Assembly (NCBI GenBank): GCA_014526335.1
Contig: JACTAT010000037.1
Span: forward strand, 2,926,394-2,990,393
DNA length: 64,000 bases
Source of the DNA: Chrysaora quinquecirrha
Lineage: Eukaryota > Cnidaria > Scyphozoa > Semaeostomeae > Pelagiidae
Reading direction: 5' to 3'
This document shows, piece after piece, positions 1-11,069 of this stretch (position 1 is its first letter; each line of letters begins with the position of its first letter). Under the pieces are notes generated by a model that saw only the letters and a list, made by a program, of their open reading frames with translations, had not been told where the DNA came from and did no database searches. The position numbers and the translations under genes were made by a program.

Positions 1-3
1 TTC

Positions 4-37
<34 letters not shown>

Positions 38-1150
38 CTTTGTTCGAGGGCCTAAGCCTATACTTAGTCCCTGCTTGTCTGTCCTGTTCGTCTGTCTCAC
101 TCTCACAATTGTCCTGTGGCTGTGATGTAGGCCTAAGACGATTCCTAGGCAGTGGCCTGTCCAGTTCACTGTTATAGTCGGACAGTATTACTGTATCACC
201 GTCAAAATTGTTGTTGTCACTGTTGTCGTCACTCATGTCACTGTCAGATGTTTGTCTTCGTACCGTATTGTGAGTTGTTGGTCTGTCACCGTTTTTTCTA
301 ATGTCACAGTCCATGTAGTTATGTCCATCGTCTCCACAGTAATAGCAAAGCTTTAGGCCCCTCAGGTTGCAATTGATGGTGAGATAGAAAGTTGAATTAC
401 AATGAATGCAGATGGGTTGACGTTTTCTAAATGAAATGAGTATTTTCTGGCCGGAGATGATTATGAAGGGTGGGAGTGGGTTTTCAGGATTAGGATAGAT
501 GGTGCATAAACGTTTGCCAGTGGATATTGTGGGAAATTCTTGATATGTTTGATTCCAGATGTTCAATATTTTTCATGGCACTCAAGCTGTTCAAAAATGG
601 CTGAATTTGAGATGTCAGGTGAGGCAAATGGGATGGTAATGAGTGTTGGTCTTTGGCGTATGGGCTGTATTGGTAATGGGTGTTCAGGTTGAGAAGGAAG
701 GAATATGGTTTTTGATAAGAGGATGTCAACCAATTGTGATGATGATAATATGGCGTTTCAATTTTAATGACGTTGTCTGGGTGGCATTCGTTGTAAGTGA
801 GTGATGGCACAGGGGTTGTTTAATGTCTTGTGAATTGTTTTGATGATTTTGATGTGTGTTATTGATGATTTGGTATAAAATTTAATGCCTCTGAATGCTA
901 GGCCACTGTGAGTAGTTTCTTTTTTATCTTTACGTAAGGTTTCTGCAAAGGTATTACCTGCGATGTTCTGAGTCTCTGTATCCTGTTCATTGTCTGATGT
1001 TATTGATTGATTCTCTTCCAATTGCCGTTCTTTCTCCTGCGCATGCGCGATTCTTGAAGGCTGTATATTATCATCTTCAACAATGTCACTCCATCTTCTA
1101 TTGGATTCCATCTGTAGATCTTCTGTGGCACTATTACCTGACAGGTCCAT
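1..1150 (-). pseudogene. LINE A0 ORF1, frameshifted nucleic-acid-binding protein
   Basis: The start codon at 1150-1148 opens MDLSGN, equivalent to MDPSGN of copy A3. The first frame runs to 764 and then breaks; homology continues in other frames (490-810 and below). The region corresponding to the two CCHC zinc knuckles of A3 lies near 330-420, where Cys codons are still visible, and the acidic and Gln-rich tail lies at 1-250. In the Tx1/L1 group ORF1 coats the element RNA. This copy cannot make it in one frame, so it is a pseudogene unless there are sequencing errors. The upstream open frame (to 1642) only reads through U2 and spacer DNA and is not real coding sequence. Confidence 0.75.
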
Positions 1151-1161
1151 GCTTAGGCACT
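1..1161 (-). mobile_element. LINE A0: 5' part of a U1-inserted Tx1-like LINE, runs off the window
   Basis: This is the 5' portion of a family A non-LTR retrotransposon read on the minus strand. Its 5' edge abuts the first ~21 nt of a U1 snRNA gene, and its body leaves the window at position 1. It matches the ORF1 region of copy A3 (23633-25414) segment by segment, including the Gln-rich stretch that appears as the GTT/GTC-rich run at 1-40. There is almost no 5' untranslated leader between the U1 fragment and the ORF1 start. Confidence 0.85.
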
Positions 1162-1182
1162 TCTTCTCTGTCAGGTATGTAT
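1162..1182 (-). ncRNA. U1 snRNA 5' fragment (split by LINE A0)
   Basis: On the minus strand this begins ATACATACCTGACAGAGAAG, the 5' splice-site-pairing arm of U1 (usual form ATACTTACCTG) with one T-to-A change. Homology to U1 stops at about nt 21, where LINE A0 starts. Confidence 0.8.
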
Positions 1183-1556
1183 GCAGATTTTTCTTGCAGA
1201 GAGGGCGTCGTTCAGGAACTTCTCGTTTCAAATGTGGTACATCGGCAACAGACCACAAGTGAGAGGGTGGCACTTCCATTCCCTTGAGATTGGCATAGGA
1301 TGAGAAGAGATTTGATTTGACTCGTCGCTGTCGCAAGTCGCTCATGCTATGGTGGTGGTGAAAGGTTGAATAAATAAGGCAGAACATACAACGCTTGAGG
1401 CATAAAAAAGTTGATGAGTGGAATGCGAGAGACGGATTGCCAAGACATCCGCATGTTGCTGCATTGCTGTTGGCAAGACGATGACGACAGACAGAGATGT
1501 GGCATAGTGGAAGGTTTGCTGTGTTGCTTGTTTTACATTTACACTTGAAGATTAGG
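1183..1556 (-). other. U2-U1 intergenic spacer of the snRNA array
   Basis: Non-coding spacer between U2 (upstream on the minus strand) and U1. It recurs closely at 6602-6976 and, in part, at 16826-17149. It should contain the U2 3'-end signal and the U1 promoter elements, but I could not pick a proximal sequence element with certainty. A long open frame crosses it by chance. Confidence 0.7.
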
Positions 1557-1742
1557 GGGTGGGCCATCCATGGCGGCACTGCAATACCAGGACAACCCGT
1601 GTCCGGGGTGAAGCAAGCTTCAGACCCACGGACCAATTCCAAAAATCAGTTTAATATTTGAGCACCCTTGGGTGCATTTCAGATATTAAGCTGATAAGAA
1701 CAGATACTACACTTGAACTTAGCCAAAAGGCCGAGAAGCGAT
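1557..1742 (-). ncRNA. U2 snRNA (variant, possibly pseudogene)
   Basis: Full-length U2 on the minus strand: 5' ATCGCTTCTCGGCC, the branch-point-pairing GTAGTA, an Sm site ATTTTTGG and the conserved 3' CTGGTATTGCAGTGCC segment. Compared with the copy at 6977-7162 it carries substitutions, one near nt 26 (AAGTTCAAG for AAGATCAAG) and one in the nt 50s region. The first lies in the U2/U6-pairing part, so function is doubtful. The 3' end is approximate. Confidence 0.9.
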
Positions 1743-1892
1743 AACGAACTAGTCTTTGCTTCTCACCGCTACTCCACACGTGCTGCAATCACACGTGGGT
1801 GCAGGACAGCGACACGGAATTGCCTGTCCATGTGTGCAATACCTGGATAAATACGTCGGTTGCAAAGAAGGACTGGAATTGCAAAACGTGAA

Positions 1893-2010
1893 GCCTACAA
1901 CACCAGGTGTTCCCAGGCGGTCACCCATCCAGGTACTGACCTGGCCCGATCATGCTTGACTTCGGTGATCGGACGAGAACCAGTATATTCATGGTGGTAT
2001 GGTCGTAGGT
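1893..2010 (-). rRNA. 5S ribosomal RNA
   Basis: 118-nt 5S rRNA on the minus strand, with the typical CCATACCACC 5' portion, the internal control region (GGTACTTGGATGGG-like box C) and a 3' end in GTTGTAGGC. The 5'-terminal base differs from the array consensus. A T-run of four follows the 3' end within ten bases, as expected for an RNA polymerase III stop. Confidence 0.93.
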
Positions 2011-2443
2011 GAAAGCTAGAGGGCCGAATGCGCATGACACTGCAGGCTAGAGATGCAGAAGTGTGCCCATGCACATGTACGTGTACCGTCTGATCCATAC
2101 GAAGTGGGTGGATAGGGGTAGATCTTGGCAGGTGTGCAGTGCTGCTGAGAAGGTGTGGTGAGGACTCTGGCCAGTTGGAACAGCAGGCGTGACATTCGTG
2201 GAAGCCCAGCTTGCTCTTTAATAGTGTTGCAAAGGATGGGCTTCCGGTTGCGGCTGTACGAGTGTGGGAAATGTTGGTGCATCTTCTGGCATCTGGAGCG
2301 GTAGATGTGGAAAACGGCAAACAGTTGGTAACTTGCACACTCTTTGTAGAGTGAGGGAATTTTTGTGTCGAGAGAGGCCTGGTAGCTGGCAAGTCGTGGT
2401 GGTGTGCTGACATGTGTGCTGAAATTGACATTAGTACTGTTGG
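2011..2443 (-). other. U1-5S intergenic spacer
   Basis: Non-coding spacer between the U1 3' end and the next 5S gene on the minus strand. It is repeated at 7431-7863, 16476-16825 (truncated), 17587-19282 (interrupted), 33404-33836 and 40924-44007 (interrupted). No coding signal is convincing. Open frames here are in-register only because copies are similar. Confidence 0.75.
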
Positions 2444-2445
2444 AA

Positions 2446-2481
<36 letters not shown>

Positions 2482-2583
2482 ATTGTACAGTCGAGTTACC
2501 AACGTTTGCAGTAATCGCAGGGGTCAGCCAAACCAAACTGCAATGGAAAGGCCCCGCCCTGGAAGAATCTCCTTGTTGATCAA
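2444..2583 (-). ncRNA. U1 snRNA 3' part (split by LINE A1)
   Basis: On the minus strand it reads from TTGATCAACAAGG (about U1 nt 27) through the stem-loop regions CCATTGCA and CTGACCCCTGCGA, an Sm-like AATTTCTGG and the terminal stem GCGTTCGCGC. The 5' arm is absent because LINE A1's poly(A) end is joined here. The 3' boundary is approximate. Confidence 0.88.
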
Positions 2584-3145
2584 TTTTTTTTTTGAGCTAG
2601 GCACATGCCTACGCTCGTTTAATTTTTCAATTTAACTCAACATATTTACAGGTTAAAATAACTTAATTAAATAATTTATGAAATTGTTCATTTGAAATAT
2701 ATTGTTCATTGATAAATGTTCGTGGTATTAATATTACTGAATTGTCCATTTTTAATTTCAAATACAAATTTAACTAAATTATTTTAAACTACAACTAACT
2801 ATTCTAATAAACTTAATACTACAACAACAACTATAACTACAATTAATCTGAATATATTACTATTTAACTAATGATAAAACTACAACTAATGAAATAAATG
2901 AAATACTTAACAACAATTTAAATAACCTAATTAAATTAACCTAAGCAAACCCAATACTATTAAATTCTAATGTTAAAACCAAATGAATAAACTACAACTA
3001 ATTAAATACTTATTAAACTACAATCGAAATTCCAAATAAATAAACAATTTAATAAACGCAATAATAGTTCATAAAATTTACTAAGTGAAGCAAGAAAAAA
3101 GGAGAGAAAAAAACAGAAATCGGGGAAATGGAAAAGAGGCAAGTC

Positions 3146-5618
3146 TCATGGGATGTTGATTTTGAGTTTTCGATTATCAAGGGATGCAGTGTACCAGAAG
3201 ACCGAACTGGCCAGCTGGTTTGCAACCACAGCCCTCCCCCTCAAGGAAAGATCACGAGAAGTCCAGAGGTCTAAGGTTTTTATAAATTTGTTTACACATG
3301 GATCCCAAGTTTCTTTTACTTGCAAAACAGGGCCATGAAAGACACCAAGGATCTTTAATGCTTCCCTGCCCCATTTTAAATTATATGGATTATCTGATCT
3401 GTTTTTGTGTCTTCCAAGCCAAATTCCATTACTTTTTCCTTTGTTTATTTTAGCTCCTGATGCCATTTCAAAATCTTGGACACAATCAAAAGTTGATTTT
3501 AGGAACTTTTCACCTTTCAAGATGATTGTGGTGTCATCAGCATACTGGGCAATTTTAAATTCAGCATTTTTTATTGTAATACCAGTAATGTCTTGGTTTT
3601 TTCTGATAGAGATTGCAAAAATTTCGGAAACTAGGACATATAATAACGGGGATAGGGGACATCCCTGTCTCACTACCCTACCAAGGGTGAATGGGGCAGA
3701 GATGTACCCATTTACTTTAACAAGACTACTAATATTATGATACAATGTTTTAATATATGAAATGAATTGTGGCCCAAAACCAAAGCTTTCTAGGGTTTTG
3801 AAAAGGAAATTCCAGTTTACACGGTCAAATGCTTTCATTTGGTCTAAAGATAGAAGGGCTGCTGGGAGATTTTCATTTTCAGCATAGTAAAGGAGATCTC
3901 TTAATATATGTCCATTTGACAGAATTGATCTATTTGGGACACTGCATGTTTGATCTTCAGAAACGATAGTTGATAGTACATTTCGCAAACGATTGGCGAG
4001 AGTTTTTGCGATTATCTTTTAGTCAACATTGAGTAAACTAATTGGTCTCCAATTACCTAGATCACTTTTGTCACCTTTTTTGTAAAGTGTTGAAATTAAA
4101 CTGACGCGTTGAGAGTGGGAAAGTTGTTGTAATTCAAAGCAGTCATTAGCAACTCTTGTAAATGCTCAATAATATTCCAGAAGGTTTTATAAAACTCTAC
4201 TGGAATACCATCGAGGCCTGGTGTTTTATTATTTTCATTTTAGAAAGTGCTGTGTATAATTCATCTTTGTTAGTTGGCCTTCACAAGCGTCTCTGTCAAT
4301 GTCGGAAAGTTTGTTTTCTACTTTTGAAAGAAGCTCATCTTGCTTAGTAGTATCTGTTGATTCGTTTGCAAACAAGTCAGAGTAAAATTTTTGACAGTTT
4401 CAAGCATTTCTTTTGGATTGTGTACTATTGTTCCTGTTTTGGTCTTAACAGATTTCATAACTTGAGCGGCTTGGCGTTTTTCTCTAAGTTACAAAATATT
4501 TGGGAGAACCTTTCACCCTCTTCTGTCCAACGTGCTTTCGCTTTGACTTTTAAATTGAATGCTTCTTTGTTTCAAGGCATTTTATTTCTTTTGTGATACG
4601 GTCCACTAAATGTTTGAATGATTGTCGGTCTGTCTGTTCTGCTTTTTTGGTTGCATTATGTAATTGTTTATAGAGTTTTGATTTTTTCTTTTTACGTTCA
4701 ATTGAGAGTTTTATGCAATATTCTTTAGTAATTTTAGCTATTTGTTTTTTAGCCTTATCCCACCAATCAAGTGAATTAGGAAAGTCATCAAAGATAGAAA
4801 TCCAAAACTAGAGAAATCCGGACATTGCAAGCTGATATTCTTCTTGTTGTAAGATGGACGTATTCATTTTCCATGATCCCTTTCCCCTCTTTATTTAATA
4901 AAAATCAAAAACCAGTAACATTTTTTGATGATCAGAGTGAGGAAAAGGAACAATTTCACATTTTGTAAAATAGTTCATTGTAGCTTTTGAGGTATAGAAT
5001 CTGTCAAGTCTGCTGTATGTTCAAACTGGGCTTTTGTATGTATATTGCTTTTCATCAGGGTGAAAGGTTCTCCAAATATCTTGTAAATCATTTTCATTAA
5101 TGGTCTCAATTAGAGGATTTTTTGATCTGTCTGTGTATGTTATGTCCCTACTTCTGTCTAAGTTAATATCAAGAACTGTATTGAAGTCACCACCATAAAT
5201 TATAAATTCAACATCTGGATAATTTTGGATTTTAGTATGAATTTCAGAAAATTTATCTTTTCTTTTTTGTGTTTTATTACCTCCTGCAGGAGCATATACA
5301 TTTATCAATAGAAAACGGTGATCGTCAAAAGTCAAGTCAGTGAGAATAATGTTTTCTTCTTGGCAAATGTCATTAGAATGTATAGTTGCATGTAAGTTTT
5401 CAGAAATGAGAGTGCTAACACCTGCAAAATTATTGGAAGAAATTGAATGAATGTTTGTGCCCTTCCATCTATTGTCAGAAATGATGGAATTTTTAGTTTC
5501 AATGGGTTTCCTGCAAAAATAAAATATCTGGCTTGTCATTGTTTATGTTGTGAAAGATAGCTTCAGCTTTGACCTTATCATTAAGGCCATTCACATTTAC
5601 GCTAATTAATGAGGGCAT
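3146..5618 (-). pseudogene. LINE A1 ORF2, endonuclease/reverse transcriptase, broken
   Basis: ORF2 starts at 5618 (MPSLISVNVNGL). An APE-type endonuclease is recognisable from FLQETH and GGDFN (5021-5618), and the reverse transcriptase from SLDQMKAFDRVNW, QGCPLSPLL and the catalytic YADDT (3146-3988). Stops and frameshifts occur after QETH, near 4020 and between 4160 and 5020. The C-terminus jumps from VFWYTAS straight to the normal end KINIP. About 1.3 kb, including the Cys/His finger seen in A3 (around 20160-20220), is therefore missing. The same deletion is present in A2. Confidence 0.85.
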
Positions 5619-5644
5619 TTTTCAACAGGGGTTAGGGACACAAT

Positions 5645-6569
5645 TCATTCCATGAGATCAAAATAGTAATAAGTTAAGAATTTAAAACGTGAATGCTGTA
5701 GAAAGTAAAAATTTATTTTTCTGTCTTTTTTCTTTGTCATTGCTTTTTCCTTTTGTCCAGATGAATCCTTTGAGATGTTTGAGGATGATGTGGAAATGGA
5801 TCTTTTTTGTGACTGTGACTGTAGTGATAGAGTTGGTTGAGTGGATGAGAAAACTGCAGATGTTGCCTTGGTGGTGGTAGTTGAGAATTTGAAGACGGTT
5901 TCCACAATGGTTTGACTGATTGGGTGATGAATTATTGAACTGGTTGATGGTGTTGTGGTAATTTGATGTGGTGGGACGCTTGTGGGTGCTATTAATGTTG
6001 TGACCTGTGGTAGTAGTGATTGGGATGCAATTGGTTCTTCAGTGTCTGGTGAATTGGGTGAGGTTGGAATGATGAAATGGGAAGCTGATGTAGAGGTTGT
6101 TGCTTGGTTTGAATGTTGCGATTGTGAAATGGAATTGTTTTGAGTGGCTTGTTGTGGAGTGGTAAGTTTGGGGTCCTCAACCCTGCTAGCACTGCTTCTG
6201 ACGAATTGCGTTGCGTCCACATCCTGTTGCTGTGTTTGCAGTTGAGGCGGTGTAGGCGAGGGCCTAAGTTTGTATTTAGGCCCTGCCGGTCTGTCCTGTT
6301 CGTCTTGTTCACTATCATTAAGTTGTTGTTGTTGTTCAGTGCGTAAGGGCCTAAGTCGGTTCTTAGGCAGTGGGTCTAGTTGCATTGGAGATGTCTGACA
6401 TATTCTCGTTGTCTTCTTGTTGATGCAGTCGATCTTCATGCGCATGCGCACCATCAGATTCCTGCTGAGTCTGCGCACTTTCAATTTCCTCTGCCAAAGT
6501 TGCCCAGTCTTTCCAAATTGCCATCGTATTTTCTTCATTGGCCACGGCACTATTACCTGACGGGTCCAT
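5645..6569 (-). pseudogene. LINE A1 ORF1, deleted
   Basis: Start codon at 6569 (MDPSGN). The acidic N-terminal 65 or so codons are followed directly by the Arg/Pro/Gln-rich segment (PKNRLRPL, then poly-Gln) that in A3 lies after the zinc knuckles. Both CCHC knuckles are thus deleted, and the two parts are out of frame. The rest is a low-complexity Ser/Thr/Gln/Pro tail ending in Lys-rich residues. Confidence 0.75.
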
Positions 6570-6580
6570 GCTGAGACACT

Positions 6581-6601
6581 TCTTCCCTGTCAGGTAAGTA
6601 T
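6581..6601 (-). ncRNA. U1 snRNA 5' fragment (split by LINE A1)
   Basis: Minus strand ATACTTACCTGACAGGGAAG, a canonical U1 5' arm up to about nt 21, followed by LINE A1. The ORF1 start codon of A1 lies only 32 nt from U1 nt 1. Confidence 0.88.
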
Positions 6602-6976
6602 GCAGATTTTTCTTACAGAGAGGGCGTCGTTCAGGAACTTCTCGTTTCAAATGTGGTACATCGGCAACAGACCACAAGTGAGAGGGTGGCACTTCCATTC
6701 CGTTGAGACTGGCATAGGATGAGAAGAGATTTGGTTGGACTCGTCGCTGTCACAAGTCACTCATGCTATGGTGGTGGTGAAAGGTTGAATAAATAAGGCA
6801 GAACATACAACGCTTGAGGCATAGAAAAAGTTGATGTGTGTAATGTGAGAGACGGATTGCCAAGACATTCGCATGTTGCTGCATTGCTGTTGGCAAGATG
6901 ATGACGACAGACAGAAATGTGGCATAGTGGAAGGTTTGCTGTGTTGCTTGTTTTACATTTACACTTGAAGATGAGG
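6602..6976 (-). other. U2-U1 intergenic spacer
   Basis: Close copy of 1183-1556. It contains the region upstream of U1 and downstream of U2. No gene is seen; the open frames of 98-99 codons at 6750-7062 run across U2 and are chance. Confidence 0.7.
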
Positions 6977-7162
6977 GGGTGGGCCATCCATGGCGGCACT
7001 GCAATACCAGGACAACCCATGTCCGGGGTGAAGCAAGCTTCAGACCCACGGACCAATTCCAAAAATCAGTTTAATATTTGAGCACCCTTGGGTGCATATC
7101 AGATATTAAGCTGATAAGAACAGATACTACACTTGATCTTAGCCAAAAGGCCGAGAAGCGAT
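6977..7162 (-). ncRNA. U2 snRNA, apparently intact
   Basis: The best U2 copy of the window. The 5' end ATCGCTTCTCGGCCTTTTGG, GTAGTA branch-point-pairing box, stem IIa TTCTTATCAGC, Sm site ATTTTTGG and the stem IV loop TATTGCAGTGCC are all present without gaps. U2 pairs with the intron branch site in the spliceosome. Its position 150 bp downstream of 5S on the same strand is conserved in the array. The 3' end is set by analogy to other U2 RNAs. Confidence 0.94.
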
Positions 7163-7312
7163 AACGAACTAGTCTTTTCTTCTCGCCGCGACTCCACACG
7201 TGTTGCTATCACACATTGGTGCAGGACGGTGACACGGAATTGCCAGTCCATGTGTGCAATACCTGGATAAATACGTCGGTTGCAAAGAAGGACTGGAATT
7301 GCAAAACGTGAA

Positions 7313-7430
7313 GCCTACAACACCAGGTGTTCCCAGGCGGTCACCCATCCAGGTACTGACCTGGCCCAACCATGCTTGACTGCGGTGATCGGACGAGAAC
7401 CGGTATATTCATGGTGGTATGGTCGTAGGC
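7313..7430 (-). rRNA. 5S ribosomal RNA, apparently intact
   Basis: 118 nt on the minus strand, from GCCTACGACC to GGTGTTGTAGGC, with internal promoter boxes present. A TTTT terminator follows within ten bases of the 3' end. It differs from the other copies by only a few bases. Confidence 0.95.
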
Positions 7431-7863
7431 GAAAGCTAGAGGGCCGAATGTGCACGACACTACAGGCTAGAGACGCAGAGGTGTGCACATGCATATGTAC
7501 GTATACCGTTTGATGCATACAAAGTGGGTTGATGGGGGTAGATCTTGGTGGGTGTGCAGTGCTGCTGAGAAGGTGTGGTGAGGACTCTGGCCAGTTGGAA
7601 CAGCAGGAGTGACATTCGTGGAAGCCCAGCTTGCTCTTTAATAGTGTTGCAAGGGATGGGCTTCCGGTTGCCGCTGTACGAGTGTGGGAAATGTTGGTGC
7701 ATCTTCTGGCATCTGGAGCGGTAGATGTGGAAAACGGCAAACAGTTGGTAACTTGCACACTCTTTGTAGAGTGAGGGAATTTTTGTGTCGAGAGAGGCCT
7801 GGTAGCTGGCAAGTCGTGATGGTGTGCTGACATGTGTGCTGAAATTGACATTAGTACTGTTGG
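7431..7863 (-). other. U1-5S intergenic spacer
   Basis: Close copy of 2011-2443 (offset 5420). No coding feature is seen. Confidence 0.7.
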
Positions 7864-7865
7864 AA

Positions 7866-7901
<36 letters not shown>

Positions 7902-8003
7902 ATTGTACAGTCGAGTTACCAACGTTTGCAGTAATCGCAGGGGTCAGCCAAACCAAACTGCAATGGAAAGGCCCCGCCCTGGAAGAATCTCCTTGTTGAT
8001 CAA
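7864..8003 (-). ncRNA. U1 snRNA 3' part (split by LINE A2)
   Basis: Same portion of U1 as 2444-2583, from about nt 27 to the terminal stem. The LINE A2 poly(A) end joins at 8004. Confidence 0.88.
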
Positions 8004-8564
8004 TTTTTTTTTGAGCTAGGCACATGCCTACGCTCGTTTAATTTTTCAATTTAACTCAACATATTTACAGGTTAAAATAACTTAATTAAATAATTTATGA
8101 AATTGTTCATTTGAAATATATTGTTCATTGATAAATGTTCGTGGTATTAATATTACTGAATTGTCCATTTTTAATTTCAAATACAAATTTAACTAAATTA
8201 TTTTAAACTACAACTAACTATTCTAATAAACTTAATACTACAACAACAACTATAACTACAATTAATCTGAATATATTACTATTTAACTAATGATAAAACT
8301 ACAACTAATGAAATAAATGAAATACTTAACAACAATTTAAATAACCTAATTAAATTAACCTAAGCAAACCCAATACTATAAAATTCTAATGTTAAAACCA
8401 AATGAATAAACTACAACTAATTAAATACTTATTAAACTACAATCGAAATTCCAAATAAATAAACAATTTAATAAACGCAATAATAATTCATAAAATTTAC
8501 TAAGTGAAGCAAGAAAAAAGGAGAGAAAAAAACAGAAATCGGGGAAATGGAAAAGAGGCAAGTC

Positions 8565-11044
8565 TCATGGGATGTTGATTTTGAGTTTTCGATTATCAAG
8601 GGATGCAGTGTACCAGAAGACCGAACTGGCCAGCTGGTTTGCAACCACAGCCCTCCCCCTCAAGGAAAGATCACGAGAAGTCCTGAGGTCTAAGGTTTTT
8701 ATAAATTTGTTTACACGTGGATCCCAAGTTTCTTTTACTTGCAAAACAGGGCCATGAAAGACACCAAGGATCTTTAATGCTTCCCTGCCCCATTTTAAAT
8801 TATATGGATTATCTGATCTGTTTTTGTGTCTTCCAAGCCAAATTCCATTACTTTTTTCTTTGTTTATTTTAGCTCCTGATGCCATTTCAAAATCTTGGAC
8901 ACAATCAAAAGTTGATTTTAGGAACTTTTCACCTTTCAAGATGATTGTGGTGTCATCAGCATACTGGGCAATTTTAAATTCAGCATTTTTTATTGTAATA
9001 CCAGTAATGTCTTGGTTTTTTCTGATAGAGATTGCAAAAATTTCGGAAACTAGGACATATAATAACGGGGATAGGGGACATCCCTGTCTCACTACCCTAC
9101 CAAGGGTGAATGGGGCAGAGATGTACCCATTTACTTTAACAAGACTACTAATATTATGATACAATGTTTTAATATATGAAATGAATTGTGGCCCAAAACC
9201 AAAGCTTTCTAGGGTTTTGAAAAGGAAACTCCAGTTTACACGGTCAAATGCTTTCATTTGGTCTAAAGATAGAAGGGCTGCTGGGAGATTTTCATTTTCA
9301 GCATAGTAAAGGAGATCTCTTAATATATGTCCATTTGACAGAATTGATCTATTTGGGACACTGCATGTTTGATCTTCAGAAACGATAGTTGATAGTACAT
9401 TTCGCAAACGATTGGCGAGAGTTTTTGCGATTATCTTGTAGTCAACATTGAGTAAACTAATTGGTCTCCAATTACCTAGATCACTTTTGTCACCTTTTTT
9501 GTAAAGTGTTGAAATTAAACTGACGCGTTGAGAGTGGGAAAGTTGTTGTAATTCAAAGCAGTCATTAGCAACTCTTGTAAAATGCTCCCCAATAATATTC
9601 CAGAAGGTTTTATAAAACTCTACTGGAATACCATCGAGGCCTGGTGTTTTATTATTTTTCATTTTAGAAAGTGCTGTGTATAATTCATCTTTTGTTAGTT
9701 GGCCTTCACAAGCGTCTCTGTCAATGTCGGAAAGTTTGTTTTCTACTTTTGAAAGAAGCTCATCTTGCTTAGTAGTATCTGTTGATTCGTTTGCAAACAA
9801 GTCAGAGTAAAATTTTTTGACAGTTTCAAGCATTTCTTTTGGATTGTGTACTATTGTTCCTGTTTTGGTCTTAACAGATTTCATAACTTGAGCGGCTTGG
9901 CGTTTTTTCTCTAAGTTACAAAAATATTTGGGAGAACCTTTCACCCTCTTCTGTCCAACGTGCTTTCGCTTTGACTTTTAAATTGAATGCTTCTTTGTTT
10001 CAAGGCATTTTATTTCTTTTGTGATACGGTCCACTAAATGTTTGAATGATTGTCTGTCTGTCTGTTCTGCTTTTTTGGTTGCATTATGTAATTGTTTATA
10101 GAGTTTTGATTTTTTCTTTTTACGTTCAATTGAGAGTTTTATGCAATATTCTTTAGTAATTTTAGCTATTTGTTTTTAGCCTTATCCCACCAATCAAGTG
10201 AATGAGGAAAGTCATCAAAGATAGAAATCCAAAACTAGAGAAATCCGGACATTGCAAGCTGATATTCTTCTTGTTGTAAGATGGACGTATTCATTTTCCA
10301 TGATCCCTTTCCCCTCTTTATTTAATCAAAATCAAAAACCAGTAACATTTTTTGATGATCAGAGTGAGGAAAAGGAACAATTTCACATTTTGTAAAATAG
10401 TTCATTGTAGCTTTTGAGGTATAGTTCTGTCAAGTCTGCTGTATGTTCAAACTGGGCTTTTGTATGTATATTGCTTTTCATCAGGGTGAAAGGTTCTCCA
10501 AATATCTTGTAAATCATTTTCATTAATGGTCTCAATTAGAGGATTTTTTGATCTGTCTGTGTATGTTATGTCCCTACTTCTGTCTCAGTTAATATCAAGA
10601 ACTGTATTGAAGTCACCATCATAAATTATAAATTCAACATCTGGATAATTTTGGATTTTAGTATGAATTTCAGAAAATTTATCTTTTCTTTTTTGTGTTT
10701 TATTACCTCCTGCAGGAGCATATACATTTATCAATAGAAAACGGTGATCGTCAAAAGTCAAGTCAGTGAGAATAATGTTTTCTTCTTGGCAAATGTCATT
10801 AGAATGTATAGTTGCATGTAAGTTTTCAGAAATGAGAGTGCTAACACCTGCAAAATTATTGGAAGAAATTGAATGAATGTTTGTGCCCTTCCATCTATTG
10901 TCAGAAATGATGGAATTTTTAGTTTCAATGGGTTTCCTGCAAAAATAAAATATCTGGCTTGTCATTGTTTATGTTGTGAAAGATAGCTTCAGCTTTGACC
11001 TTATCATTAAGGCCATTCACATTTACACTAATTAATGAAGGCAT
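8565..11044 (-). pseudogene. LINE A2 ORF2, endonuclease/reverse transcriptase, broken
   Basis: Start at 11044. The APE endonuclease part is at 10585-11044, with a stop after QETH and a changed GGDFN (DGDFN). The reverse transcriptase frame is open for 459 codons (8565-9944). It includes a thumb-side LNVDYKIIAKTLANRL motif, RVNWSFLFKTLESF, RQGCPLSPLL, YADDT and the ending KINIP. Frameshifts lie around 9950-10580. As in A1 the ORF2 3' half is deleted, so the product would lack the C-terminal Cys/His finger. Confidence 0.85.
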
Positions 11045-11069
11045 TTTTCAACAGGGTTAGGGACACAAT

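Larger units (their letters stand above)
2584..6580 (-). mobile_element. LINE A1: U1-inserted Tx1-like LINE, internally deleted
   Basis: Family A element on the minus strand, with both U1 junctions present: U1 5' fragment at 6581-6601 and U1 3' part at 2444-2583. It ends in an A-run. About 500 bp of very AT-rich, ACTACAACTAA-like 3' UTR occupies 2590-3140. Copy A3 is about 6.0 kb, but A1 is only about 4.0 kb. It lacks roughly 1.3 kb of the ORF2 3' half and roughly 0.8 kb of ORF1 including the zinc knuckles. It is therefore a defective deletion derivative. Confidence 0.85.

Noticed and set aside
1..40. GTT trinucleotide repeat as a microsatellite
   Set aside because: It is the Gln-rich coding stretch of LINE A ORF1 read on the plus strand; it recurs at the same ORF1 position in other copies.
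764..1642. 292-codon minus-strand open frame
   Set aside because: It reads through U2, the U2-U1 spacer and U1 before entering LINE ORF1. The real start is the MDLSGN codon at 1150. The similar frames at 6363-6698, 6750-7062 and 16663-17235 have the same cause.
1895..2536. 213-codon minus-strand frame (and 7315-8025, 33333-33995)
   Set aside because: It runs through 5S, the spacer and U1. It is open in several units only because the units are near copies; codons follow RNA gene sequence.
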